Shown: in pieces, positions 33,301-41,126 of the stretch
Position numbering within the stretch: the first letter of the stretch is position 1
Layout of the letters: the number at the start of each line of letters is the position of its first letter
Assembly: GCF_041261205.1 (NCBI RefSeq)
Contig: NZ_JBGCCH010000024.1
Coordinates: forward strand, 1 to 64,000
Length of the DNA: 64,000 nt
Direction of reading: 5' to 3'
Source: Catenulispora sp. MAP5-51
Lineage (GTDB): Bacteria > Actinomycetota > Actinomycetes > Streptomycetales > Catenulisporaceae
Notes under the pieces: generated by a model
Databases searched by the model: none
What the model saw: only the letters and a program-made list of their open reading frames with translations
Told to the model about the DNA's origin: nothing
Translations under genes and position numbers: made by a program

Positions 33301-34794
33301 TCAGGCGTTCACACCGGCCATGGTCTTCGACCCGTTGCTGCCGGATGCGCCCTCGCCGCCGTCCACCGCGTCGATCGCGTCGATCGTGTCCGGCGTCGTC
33401 ATCGCCGCCATCCGCGGCGCCTTGACCAGGAACGGCACCACCGCGGCGACCACCGCGAGCACCGAGGCGATCAGGAACGCGTGGGTGTAAGCGTCGATCG
33501 TCGGCAGCTTCACGCCGGGGGCGACCGGCTTCATGTGGGCGGTCAGCACCGCGCCGATCACGGCCGTGCCGACCGCGCCGCCGACGGTGCGCAGCACCGC
33601 GTTCATGCCGTTGGCGATGCCCGACTGCTGCACCGGGACCGAGGCGTTGATGTAGGCCGGCATGGCCGCGTAGGCCATGCCCACGCCGATGCCCATCACG
33701 CCGGCCGCGACCACCACGTGCCAGCTGGAGCTGTGCGCGAAGATCAGCAGGCCCAGGCCCACGGCGGTGAACGCGCCGCCGAGCACCAGCGGCAGGCGCG
33801 GGCCGCCGCGCTTGATCAGGGCCGCGCCGACCGGGGCGGCGGCGAAGGAGCCGACCGCGGAGGGGAACAGCATCCAGCCCGAGGCCAGGACCGAGGCGCC
33901 GAAGCCGTAGCCGACGGCCTTCGGGGTCTGCGTGAAGTCGCTCATCAGCAGGAACGAGCCGTACATCGCGAAGCCGACCAGGACGCCGGCGGTGTTGGTG
34001 ACCGCGACGGCCGGCTTGGCCAGCATCGCGATGTCGACCAGCGGGGAGGCCACGCGGCGCTCGACCACGACCCAGAGCACCAGGACCACCGCGGCGGTCA
34101 CGAACAGCCCGAGGGTGCGCCCGGAGGCCCAGCCCCAGTCGTTGCCCTGGCTGACCGCGATCAGCAGTGCCGACAGCCAGCCGGCCAGCAGCACCGCGCC
34201 CAGCGGGTCGGACTTGCCCTCGGCCTTGATCGGGTCGTGCGGGACCACGGCGACCACCAGCGCGAAGGCGACGGCGGCCAGGACGGCGCCCATCCAGAAC
34301 ACCGACTCGTAGCTGAAGTGCTCCATCACCACGCCGGTGGCGACCAGGCCCAGGCCCGAGCCGACGCCCAGGGCGGCGGAGACCATCGCGACACCGCCGG
34401 TGACCTTCTCGCGCGGCAGTTCGTCACGGACGATGGCCACGGCCAGCGGCAGGATCGCACCGCCCGTACCGGCCACGATGCGGGCTATCAGCAGCATCCC
34501 GAACGAGCCGCCGATCCCGCCGAGGATGCCGCCGACCAGCACGCCGGCGATCGCCACCACCAGCATCGGCTTGCGGCCGCGCAGGTCGCCGACCCGCGCC
34601 AGCAGCGGGGTGAGCACCGCGGCGGAGAGCAGGTTGGCGGTCATCAGCCAGGTGATGCCGCTGCCGGCGACGTTCAGGTCCTTCTGCAGCGTCGGCAGGA
34701 TCGGGACCACGGAGGTCTGGACGAGGGAGAAGGCCAGTACCGACAACACGAGCGCGGGCAGTACTCCCCGCGATCGCCGCGCCTGCTCGGACAT
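33301..34794 (-). CDS. MFS drug-efflux-type transporter (DHA2-like)
   Basis: The 497-residue protein has about 13-14 transmembrane segments and the MFS motif A (RVGDLRGRKPMLVV) after helix 2, plus motif C-like GLGLVATGVVMEHFSYESVF. These are features of proton-driven multidrug exporters of the DHA2 kind. The C-terminus is an acidic, Gly/Ser-rich cytoplasmic tail. ATG 34794 follows a GAGG; the earlier TTG at 34806 is less likely. It is divergent from a MarR regulator, the usual arrangement for inducible drug efflux. Confidence 0.9.
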   Translation of the reverse strand: MSEQARRSRGVLPALVLSVLAFSLVQTSVVPILPTLQKDLNVAGSGITWLMTANLLSAAVLTPLLARVGDLRGRKPMLVVAIAGVLVGGILGGIGGSFGMLLIARIVAGTGGAILPLAVAIVRDELPREKVTGGVAMVSAALGVGSGLGLVATGVVMEHFSYESVFWMGAVLAAVAFALVVAVVPHDPIKAEGKSDPLGAVLLAGWLSALLIAVSQGNDWGWASGRTLGLFVTAAVVLVLWVVVERRVASPLVDIAMLAKPAVAVTNTAGVLVGFAMYGSFLLMSDFTQTPKAVGYGFGASVLASGWMLFPSAVGSFAAAPVGAALIKRGGPRLPLVLGGAFTAVGLGLLIFAHSSSWHVVVAAGVMGIGVGMAYAAMPAYINASVPVQQSGIANGMNAVLRTVGGAVGTAVIGAVLTAHMKPVAPGVKLPTIDAYTHAFLIASVLAVVAAVVPFLVKAPRMAAMTTPDTIDAIDAVDGGEGASGSNGSKTMAGVNA

Positions 34795-34814
34795 GGTGCG
34801 CCTCAAACTTTCAC

Positions 34815-34848
34815 TGGTTTATTGTTGATGTCATGAAGTATTTAACCA
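34815..34848. promoter_or_regulatory. MarR operator candidate between MFS and MarR genes
   Basis: TGGTT (34815-34819) and AACCA (34844-34848) flank an AT-rich core in the only AT-rich stretch between the divergent genes. It is well placed to control both promoters. Confidence 0.4.
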
Positions 34849-34898
34849 CGGCCGGCCCGGATGTTGAGCGCTGGAGCGCCCCCGCATACCGTGGCTCC

Positions 34899-35372
34899 GT
34901 GAGCCGCGCCGATCTCCCCGCCGCCCTGGACAACCGCCGCGACCCCGTGACCGCGGAGGTGCTGGAGCTGTTCTGGGCGGCCTCGCAGAGCTTCTACGAC
35001 AACTACGACGAGGCCGCGGCCCGCCACGATCTGACCCGGATGCAGGCGTTCGTGCTGGCCAACCTCATGGCCGGACCCAAGCCGATGCGCTTCCTGGCCG
35101 ACCACCTCAAGTGCGAGCCGTCGAACATCACCGGCTTGGTGGACCGGATGGAGGCACGCGGTCTGGTGACACGCGAGCCGGATCCGGAGGACCGGCGCGT
35201 GAAGAGAATCACAGCGACCGAACTCGGCCGCGCCTCCTTCGACGCGGTGTGGGGCGGCCTGACGTTCGCCGCGGAACCGCTGGCGGGACTGAGCGGGAGC
35301 GAGCGGGAGACGCTGCGCGATCTGCTGCGGCGGATCGTGCCGACCCAGGACACGCAGAAGGCGGCGGAGTAG
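34899..35372 (+). CDS. MarR-family transcriptional regulator
   Basis: The product has the MarR winged HTH: LTRMQAFVLANLMAGPKPMR, then LADHLKCEPSNITGLVDRME, and the wing REPDPEDRRVKRI. MarR proteins repress neighbouring efflux genes until a ligand binds, fitting the divergent MFS exporter. GTG 34899 is chosen (157 residues); ATG 34833 would add 22 residues but lies inside the candidate operator palindrome and gives a poorly conserved N-terminus. Neither start has a clear Shine-Dalgarno. Confidence 0.85.
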   Translation: MSRADLPAALDNRRDPVTAEVLELFWAASQSFYDNYDEAAARHDLTRMQAFVLANLMAGPKPMRFLADHLKCEPSNITGLVDRMEARGLVTREPDPEDRRVKRITATELGRASFDAVWGGLTFAAEPLAGLSGSERETLRDLLRRIVPTQDTQKAAE

Positions 35373-35386
35373 GACTCCGCCGCCTT
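35358..35386 (+). terminator. Hairpin at the end of the MarR gene
   Basis: AAGGCGGCGGAGT, a 3-nt loop and ACTCCGCCGCCTT form a perfect 13-bp stem that includes the MarR stop codon. It probably ends the MarR transcript. Confidence 0.65.
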
Positions 35387-35465
35387 GAGGTCTGCGCCGC
35401 CTTGAGGTCTGCGCCGCCTTGAGGTCTGCGCCGCCTTGAGGTCTGCGCCGCCTTGAGGTCTGCGC
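35381..35465. repeat. Five tandem copies of a 17-bp repeat
   Basis: CGCCTTGAGGTCTGCGC repeats five times without change from 35381. The unit begins with the right arm of the MarR terminator stem, so it may have arisen by slippage there. It fills the gap up to the stop codon of the convergent gene. Confidence 0.9.
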
Positions 35466-35469
35466 CGTC

Positions 35470-36147
35470 CTAGCCGGGGTTCCCCGACGAACCGGTGGAG
35501 GTCGGGAGGTCGGCGGAGGTCGGCTTGGGATCGCCGGTCGCAGCCGAGGTGACCGCCGCGACGAGGACCAGGGCCGTCACGACGGCCTGGACTATCGCCA
35601 CGCGCGCGTGCTTGGCGCGCACGAGCAAAGCGGTGACCACGCCGAACACGGCCGTGACCGCGAACAGCACGATCAGGTCCTCGGCCCAGGCCTCGCGGCG
35701 CAGGTGCAGGCGCGCGTCGCCGAAGCGCTGGACCTCGATGACGAACAGCAGGATCAGCGCGGCGACCGCGACGGCGAAGTCCGCGAGCAGGACGCGGGCC
35801 GTGAGCGGCATGCGCTCGGGTTCGGGCTCGTAGGACGCGGGCGGCCGGCGGCGGGCTTCGGCGGGCTGGCGGGCTTCGGCAGGCTGCGCGGCCTGCGGGG
35901 GCTGCGCGGGCTGCGAAGGCTGGGCTGCGCCGCCCACCTGATGGTCGCCGTCGACCGACTCGCGGCGCGGGCGCGGCACTTCCGGCGTCGCGGCCGTCGC
36001 CGGGGCAGCCGTCGCCTGCACGGCCTCGCCGACCGAACTGACAGAGCCGACGGAACCGACCGAGCCGGCCGAACTCGTCCCGCCTGCTTGGACCGCTTCG
36101 GCCGCCGCCTCCTCCTGTGCGCCGGGCATCTCAGGGTTCGCCATCAT
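35470..36147 (-). CDS. Membrane protein with long disordered N-terminus, function unknown
   Basis: The first 115 residues are low complexity (Ala, Pro, Gln, Ser), including repeated QPA.PA and SVGSVGS motifs. Three hydrophobic segments follow (about residues 122-142, 157-180 and 186-203), ending in a Ser/Thr/Pro tail. It looks like a small integral membrane protein with a cytoplasmic disordered extension. I recognise no domain and the neighbours do not indicate a role. Confidence 0.65.
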   Translation of the reverse strand: MMANPEMPGAQEEAAAEAVQAGGTSSAGSVGSVGSVSSVGEAVQATAAPATAATPEVPRPRRESVDGDHQVGGAAQPSQPAQPPQAAQPAEARQPAEARRRPPASYEPEPERMPLTARVLLADFAVAVAALILLFVIEVQRFGDARLHLRREAWAEDLIVLFAVTAVFGVVTALLVRAKHARVAIVQAVVTALVLVAAVTSAATGDPKPTSADLPTSTGSSGNPG

Positions 36148-36226
36148 CCGCCGTTCTTCGTCATCGCCGCGTACGAGTGTGGCGCTTATGCTGGCCCAGC
36201 GGACCCCCGGGGCGCCAGCGTCGCTG

Positions 36227-37090
36227 CTAGTCGGCGTCCGGAGACAGAACGTTTATGAAACGCGCCGCGGTCTCGGCCATGTCCTCGCGCGCCGGTGCCA
36301 GGTACTTGCGGGGGTCGACCGCGTTGGCCGGCGCCTGCTCCAGCCAGCCGCGCACGGCGCCGGTGAAGGCAATGTTCAAAGCGGTCCCGATGTTCACCTT
36401 CACCACTCCGCCGGCGACGGCCCGGGCCAACTCCTCGTCCGGCACGCCGGAGGAGCCGTGCAGCACCAGCGGGACGCCGACCGCGTCGCGCAGGCGGGCT
36501 ATGAGCTCGTGGTCCAGAACGGCGCTGCGGTCGGTCATGGCGTGCGAGCTGCCGACCGCGACCGCCAGGGCATCCACGCCGGTCGCCACGACGAACGCGC
36601 GCGCCTCCTCGGGATCGGTGCGGGCGCCGGGGGCGTGCGCGGACAGCGGCGGCTCGCCGTCCTTGCCGCCGACCTTGCCGAGTTCGGCCTCCAGCCACAG
36701 GCCGCGGGCGTGGGCCCAGTCGGCGGCCTCGCGGGTGGCGGCCACGTTGGCGTCGTAGTCCAGGTGCGAGCCGTCGAACATGGCCGAGCCGAAGCCGTAG
36801 TCGGCAGCCTGCCGCAGCAGCGCGGGATCCTCGACGTGGTCCAGGTGCAGCGCGACCTCGACACCTGCGGCCTCGGCCACGGCGGCGGAGGCGCGGGCGA
36901 TCGGCGCCAGGCGGCCATGGTGGAACTTCACGGCGTTCTCGGAGATCTGCAGGATCACCGGGGACTGCACGCTCTCAGCGGCGGCGACGATGGCCTCGGC
37001 GTGTTCCAGCGTGATGACGTTGAACGCGGCCAGGCCACGGTGCCCGGCGCGGGCGGCGGTGATGAGCTCGCCGGTGGGCTTGAGGGGCAT
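36227..37090 (-). CDS. Class II fructose/tagatose-bisphosphate aldolase
   Basis: The 287-residue protein is a GatY/KbaY-type zinc aldolase: metal ligands in ALHLDHVEDP (His82, Asp84, His85), plus ASELGKVGG-type loop (EAELGKVGGKDGE), GSSHAM and the late VLHGSSGVPDE with another zinc His, then KVNIGTALN. It would cleave tagatose- or fructose-1,6-bisphosphate to dihydroxyacetone phosphate and glyceraldehyde-3-phosphate. With the upstream PfkB, ROK and SIS genes it forms a sugar-phosphate catabolic operon. ATG 37090 gives the family N-terminus MPLKPTGELI. Confidence 0.88.
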   Translation of the reverse strand: MPLKPTGELITAARAGHRGLAAFNVITLEHAEAIVAAAESVQSPVILQISENAVKFHHGRLAPIARASAAVAEAAGVEVALHLDHVEDPALLRQAADYGFGSAMFDGSHLDYDANVAATREAADWAHARGLWLEAELGKVGGKDGEPPLSAHAPGARTDPEEARAFVVATGVDALAVAVGSSHAMTDRSAVLDHELIARLRDAVGVPLVLHGSSGVPDEELARAVAGGVVKVNIGTALNIAFTGAVRGWLEQAPANAVDPRKYLAPAREDMAETAARFINVLSPDAD

Positions 37091-37116
37091 GGAGGCTCCT
37101 AGACGGTGTGCGGGCG

Positions 37117-37234
37117 GGCGGAAGTTCGGGCGGCGGCCGAGGCGGTGCGCGGCCCGGCAGAAGTTCGAGCGGCGGCCGGAGCGGTGCGCGGGCCGGCAGA
37201 AGCTCGTCGAGCGGCGGTCGGAGCGGCGGTCGGC
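37117..37234. repeat. Three imperfect 38-39 bp tandem repeats
   Basis: The unit reads GGCAGAAGTTCGAGCGGCGG and continues with CCGGAGCGGTGCGCG. Copies begin at about 37117, 37156 and 37195. The third is the most diverged. They occupy the 151-bp gap between the PfkB and aldolase genes. Confidence 0.75.
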
Positions 37235-37241
37235 ATACGCA

Positions 37242-38159
37242 TCAGCACGGTTCGATCTCGCCACTAAACCGGCGATAAGCCTCAGCGTCGAAGACCCCTG
37301 CGCGGTCGGTGAGCACTGTCGCGGCCGACAGAGCCGCGGCGTCGGCAAGGGTTTCGGGCCAAGGAGCCCCGGCGGCCAGCCCGACGGCCAATGCCGCGAC
37401 CGAGGCGTCGCCGGCGCCGGTGGGGTTGCCCCCGTCGATGCGCGGCGGGCGGGCGGTCCAGGTCCCCTCGGCGGTCAGCGCGGTGAGGCCTTCGGGCCCG
37501 TTGGAGGAGACCACCGCCCTGGCCCCGCGGTCGAGCAGCTCCGCGGCGGCGGCACGCGGATCGGCCAGGCCGGTGGCGTCAAGCAACTCGTGCGCGTTCG
37601 GCTTGACGATCGCCGGGCGCGCGGCCAGCGCGGCCAGCAGCGGGGCGCCTTCGGCGTCCAGAATTGTAGGAACGCCAAGGCTTTCAGCGACTGTGATGAG
37701 CTCGGCATAGACGTCCTCGGCAAGGCCCCGCGGCAGCTTGCCCGACAGCACCAGCACCGCCGACGCGTCGAGCACGGCGCTTTCCAGCAGCGAGGCGACG
37801 GCGGCGCATATCTCGGCCCATTCGATCCCGCTGAGCTCGGGCCCTGATTCGTTGAAACCGGTGGCCTGCCCCGATTCCTCGACCACGGTGACCGTGCGCC
37901 GCGTCGCCCCGGCGATCGGTATCGCGTGATGCGGCACCCCGGCCGCCTCCAGCTCCGCGCGCACCGCGTCGCCGTCGAAGCCGCCGAGCGGCAGGACCGC
38001 GACGGTCTCGTGGCCGAGCGCGTGCAGGGTCCGGGACACGTTCACGCCCTTGCCGCCGGCTTGGGCGTGCACCCGCGGCCGGTGCGTGGTTCCGGCTTTG
38101 AGCTCCGCGATGGTGTACGTGATGTCCAGGGCCGGGTTGAGCGTGACCGTGACTATCAC
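37242..38159 (-). CDS. PfkB-family 1-phosphofructokinase / tagatose-6-phosphate kinase
   Basis: The 305-residue protein is a PfkB sugar kinase: IVTVTLNPALDITYTI start, the GGKGVNVSRTLHALGHETV motif, and the C-terminal GGNPTGAGDASVAALA with the catalytic Asp. LacC and FruK enzymes share this layout, so it phosphorylates a ketohexose phosphate at carbon 1 or 6. The GTG start (38159) overlaps the ROK kinase stop by 4 bp. It feeds the class II aldolase encoded next. Confidence 0.88.
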   Translation of the reverse strand: MIVTVTLNPALDITYTIAELKAGTTHRPRVHAQAGGKGVNVSRTLHALGHETVAVLPLGGFDGDAVRAELEAAGVPHHAIPIAGATRRTVTVVEESGQATGFNESGPELSGIEWAEICAAVASLLESAVLDASAVLVLSGKLPRGLAEDVYAELITVAESLGVPTILDAEGAPLLAALAARPAIVKPNAHELLDATGLADPRAAAAELLDRGARAVVSSNGPEGLTALTAEGTWTARPPRIDGGNPTGAGDASVAALAVGLAAGAPWPETLADAAALSAATVLTDRAGVFDAEAYRRFSGEIEPC

Positions 38160-39127
38160 GGCACCAGGTCCCAGGCCAGCAGTCCGGCGCCCAGGCAGCC
38201 GGCCAGGTCGCCCAGTTCGGCGGTGACCAGCTCGGGCAGCACGTGGTAGGTCGCCTTGGCCGCCAGCGCCTGGGCCAGCGGCGTCATCAGCGTGGCGCCG
38301 GCCTCGGCCAGGCCGCCGCCGATGACCACGCGGTCCGGGTCGAGCAGGGCGGCGGTGGTGAGCAGCGCGTCGGCCAGGACGTCGACGGCCTCGTCCCAGA
38401 TCCGGCGGGCGATCGGGTCGCCGTCGGCCAGGCGCGCGACGACGTCCAGGGCGCCGGCCTTCGGGGTTCCGGCGGCCTCGGCGTAACGAGCGGCGACCGC
38501 GCCGGCCGCGGAGTACTGCGCCAGGCACCCGCGCAGGCCGCAGCCGCAGGGCAGGCCGCCGGGGCGCACGACGATGTGGCCGAACTCCCCGCCCATGCCG
38601 TGCGGGCCCAGGTTCGGCACGCCGTCGATCATGATGGCGCCGCCGATGCTGGTGCCCAGCGGCAGGAACACGAAGCGCGCCGAGCCCCGGCCGGCGCCGA
38701 TGCGGGCCTCGGCCACTCCCCCGGCGCGCACGTCGTGGCCGATCGCGACCGGCACCGCCAGGCGCGCGCCGAGCAGGTCGCCGAACGGCACGTCGCGCCA
38801 GCCGATGGTGGCCGAGAAGACCCCCACGCCGGTCTTCTCGTTGATGATCCCGGGCAGCGCGAAGCCGGCCGCCGCGACCGGGGTGCCCTCGGCCGCCGCT
38901 TCCTCCACGAGTTCGGCGGCGAAGTCCGCGATCGTGTCGATGACGGCCTGCGAGCCGCGCTCGATGCGAGTGGCGCGGCGCCAGGTGCGCGTCAGCTCCC
39001 CGTCGCGGGTGACCAGGCCGGCCTTGATGCCGGTGCCGCCGACGTCCAGCGCGAGGGCGTGGACCGGTGTGGTGGCAGCGGCGACGCCGGCGCCCGCACC
39101 GGCGCCCTGCTGCTCGGGATCGGACAT
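38156..39127 (-). CDS. ROK-family sugar kinase
   Basis: The 323-residue protein has the phosphate-binding LALDVGGTGIKAGLVT near residue 28 and the ROK zinc site with GEFGHIVV followed by CGCGLRGCLAQYSA (Cys residues near 182-189). VVIGGGLAEAG near the end is also typical. ROK kinases phosphorylate glucose, N-acetylated amino sugars or allose. In this operon, next to an AgaS-like SIS protein, an amino sugar such as GalNAc is a reasonable guess. ATG 39127 starts two bases after the SIS gene stop. Confidence 0.88.
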   Translation of the reverse strand: MSDPEQQGAGAGAGVAAATTPVHALALDVGGTGIKAGLVTRDGELTRTWRRATRIERGSQAVIDTIADFAAELVEEAAAEGTPVAAAGFALPGIINEKTGVGVFSATIGWRDVPFGDLLGARLAVPVAIGHDVRAGGVAEARIGAGRGSARFVFLPLGTSIGGAIMIDGVPNLGPHGMGGEFGHIVVRPGGLPCGCGLRGCLAQYSAAGAVAARYAEAAGTPKAGALDVVARLADGDPIARRIWDEAVDVLADALLTTAALLDPDRVVIGGGLAEAGATLMTPLAQALAAKATYHVLPELVTAELGDLAGCLGAGLLAWDLVP

Positions 39128-39129
39128 TC

Positions 39130-40053
39130 TCAGACCTCGGACAGGATGATCGAGCGGGTCAGGTTGCGCGGGTTGTCGACCTCCAGGCCCTTGCGGCCGC
39201 CGAGCGCCACGGCCAGCCGCTGCACCCGGATCAGCTCGGCCAGCGGGTCGCGGCCGTCGGCGCCGGCGTCCAGCCACTGCCCGCCGGTCGCCTCGACCTG
39301 CTCGGCCAGCCCGCGCGGGGCTTCCCCGAGCATCCAGGTCACGGTGCCGGGCGAGGCGATGCTGATCGGGCCGTGCCGGTACTCCATCGCCGGGTAGGAC
39401 TGGGTCCAGGTCAGCGAGGCCTCGGTCATCTTCAGCCCGGCCTCGTTGGCCAGCCCGACGGTCCAGCCGCGGCCCAGGAACGCGAACTGGGTCTTGTCCA
39501 GGATCCCGTCCGGCAGCGGCTCGGTGACACAGCGCGCGGCGTCGGCGACGATCTTCTCCAGATCGAAGGCGGTGCCGGACTGCGCGGCGACGTGCGCGCG
39601 GAACAGGGTCAGCGCGGTGGTCGCGAAGCGCGTCTGCACGACCGACTTCTCATCGGCGAAGTCCAGCACGATGGTCGCGTCGGCCAGCACCGGGGCCGGA
39701 GTGTCGGGGTCGGCGATGACCGCGACGGTCGGGATGACGCCCCTGAGGCGCTGGAGCAGTTCCAGCACCTCGGTCGTGGTGCCGGAGCGGCTGAGCGCGA
39801 CCACGCGGTCGTAGGCGCGGCCGAAGGGGAACTCCGAGGCGGCGAAGGCGTCGGTGTCGCCCAGGCCCGCCTGCTCGCGCAGGACCGCGTAGGCCTGCGC
39901 CATGTACAGCGAGGTGCCGCAGCCCACGACCGCCACGCGCTCGCCCTTGCTCGGCAGCGCCTCGGCGGTCGGGCCGGTGGCGATCGCGGCGGCCCGGCGC
40001 CAGGTGTCCGGCTGACTCGCTATCTCGGCGTCGACGTACTCGGTTCCGGACAT
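39130..40053 (-). CDS. SIS-domain sugar-phosphate isomerase/deaminase (AgaS-like)
   Basis: The 307-residue protein has two SIS domains: VAVVGCGTSLYMAQAYAVLR and VVALSRSGTTTEVLELLQ in the first, FLGRGWTVGLANEAGLKMTE and EYRHGPISI in the second. This two-domain, GlmS-isomerase-like form is shared by AgaS, the galactosamine-6-phosphate deaminase/isomerase. It probably converts the amino-sugar phosphate to tagatose-6- or fructose-6-phosphate. Start at ATG 40053. It is the first gene of the SIS-ROK-PfkB-aldolase operon. Confidence 0.82.
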   Translation of the reverse strand: MSGTEYVDAEIASQPDTWRRAAAIATGPTAEALPSKGERVAVVGCGTSLYMAQAYAVLREQAGLGDTDAFAASEFPFGRAYDRVVALSRSGTTTEVLELLQRLRGVIPTVAVIADPDTPAPVLADATIVLDFADEKSVVQTRFATTALTLFRAHVAAQSGTAFDLEKIVADAARCVTEPLPDGILDKTQFAFLGRGWTVGLANEAGLKMTEASLTWTQSYPAMEYRHGPISIASPGTVTWMLGEAPRGLAEQVEATGGQWLDAGADGRDPLAELIRVQRLAVALGGRKGLEVDNPRNLTRSIILSEV

Positions 40054-40134
40054 GGTGTCTCTCCCCAGGCTGGCTGCGCTCGACAAGGAGCGTGATCCTC
40101 ATGCTTGTATCTGAACGATAGCCAGACAAGTCGA

Positions 40135-40142
40135 GCAGAATC
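40135..40142 (-). promoter_or_regulatory. Candidate DeoR half-site upstream of the SIS gene
   Basis: GCAGAATC occurs here and again at 41022-41029 inside the palindrome upstream of the DeoR gene, with similar flanking AGCA. The shared motif could be the DeoR regulator's binding site for both promoters. Confidence 0.35.
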
Positions 40143-40211
40143 AAGCAGGAGAAAAAACAGCGTGGTCAGCCGCCGCGTCGCGCCGGACCGCGCATAATTA
40201 CCGCGGCCCGC

Positions 40212-40976
40212 TCAGTCGGCCAGGTGGATCCGCACGCCCAGCTCGCGCAAGGCGTCCAGCTCAGCCGGGTCGGCGCTGGGGTCGGTGACCAGATCGGAGA
40301 CGAGCGCGGCCTCGGCGATACGGGCGAAGGCGCGCCGGCCGACCTTGGTGCCGTCCGCGACCACGATCACACGCGAGGACTGCAGGATCATGGCCCGGTT
40401 GGTCTGCGCCTCGACCTCGTGGTGGGTGGTCACGCCGGCCGTGGCGCTGACGCCGCCGACGCCGAGGAAGGAGGCGTCCAGGTTGAAGCCCTCCAGCGCG
40501 CGCTCGGCGACCGGGCCGATCAGCTCATAGGACTCGGTACGCACGGTGCCGCCGGTGACCACCAGGTCTATCGCCGGGCGCAGCGCCAACTCCGCGGCGA
40601 TGTTCAGGGCGTTGGTGACGATCTTCAGGCCGCCGCGCATGCCCAGGAACCGCGCGACCTCGCTGGTCGTCGTGCCCCCGCACAGCCCCACGGTCGCCGC
40701 GCTCTCGTCGATCAAGCCCGCGGCCAGTTCGGCGATCCTGCTCTTCTCCTCCTGCTGGCGCGCGCCGCGGTAGCGCATGGGCAGCTCGTACAGGACGCCG
40801 GCCGGGACGGCGCCGCCGTGGGTGCGCTTGACCAGCCCCTGTTCCTCCAGGGCTTGCAGGTCGCGGCGGATGGTGGCCTGGGAGGTGCCCAGGCGTTCGG
40901 CGGTCTCCACGACCCCCACCGAACCGTGGTCGGCCAGCAGGGCGAGGATGGCTCCGAGGCGGTCTTCTTGGCGCAT
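40212..40976 (-). CDS. DeoR-family regulator of the sugar operon
   Basis: The 254-residue protein has an N-terminal DeoR HTH (RLGAILALLADHGSVGVVET, then SQATIRRDLQALEEQGLVKR THGGA) and a DeoRC sensor domain with the sugar-phosphate site GLCGGTTTSEVA, TNALNIA, and VVADGTKVGRRAFA. These proteins repress sugar operons and release on binding a phosphosugar. It lies 158 bp upstream of the SIS gene on the same strand and has its own palindrome upstream. Confidence 0.9.
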   Translation of the reverse strand: MRQEDRLGAILALLADHGSVGVVETAERLGTSQATIRRDLQALEEQGLVKRTHGGAVPAGVLYELPMRYRGARQQEEKSRIAELAAGLIDESAATVGLCGGTTTSEVARFLGMRGGLKIVTNALNIAAELALRPAIDLVVTGGTVRTESYELIGPVAERALEGFNLDASFLGVGGVSATAGVTTHHEVEAQTNRAMILQSSRVIVVADGTKVGRRAFARIAEAALVSDLVTDPSADPAELDALRELGVRIHLAD

Positions 40977-41009
40977 GGGGACACAGTAGCGCGCAATCCG
41001 CTCATTGTG

Positions 41010-41036
41010 ATGCTCGTTCGCGCAGAATCCGAGCAT
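41010..41036 (-). promoter_or_regulatory. Operator palindrome upstream of the DeoR gene
   Basis: ATGCTCG (41010-41016) and CGAGCAT (41030-41036) form a perfect inverted repeat with a 13-bp spacer, 34 bp upstream of the DeoR start. It is a good candidate for autoregulation. Confidence 0.5.
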
Positions 41037-41126
41037 GAATGATCATCATCCTCATCGCCGGTCCCGGGTGTCCCTTTTTTCTGTGTTGGATGACTGTTTC
41101 GTAACTTGAGGTGACTCACGCCGATC

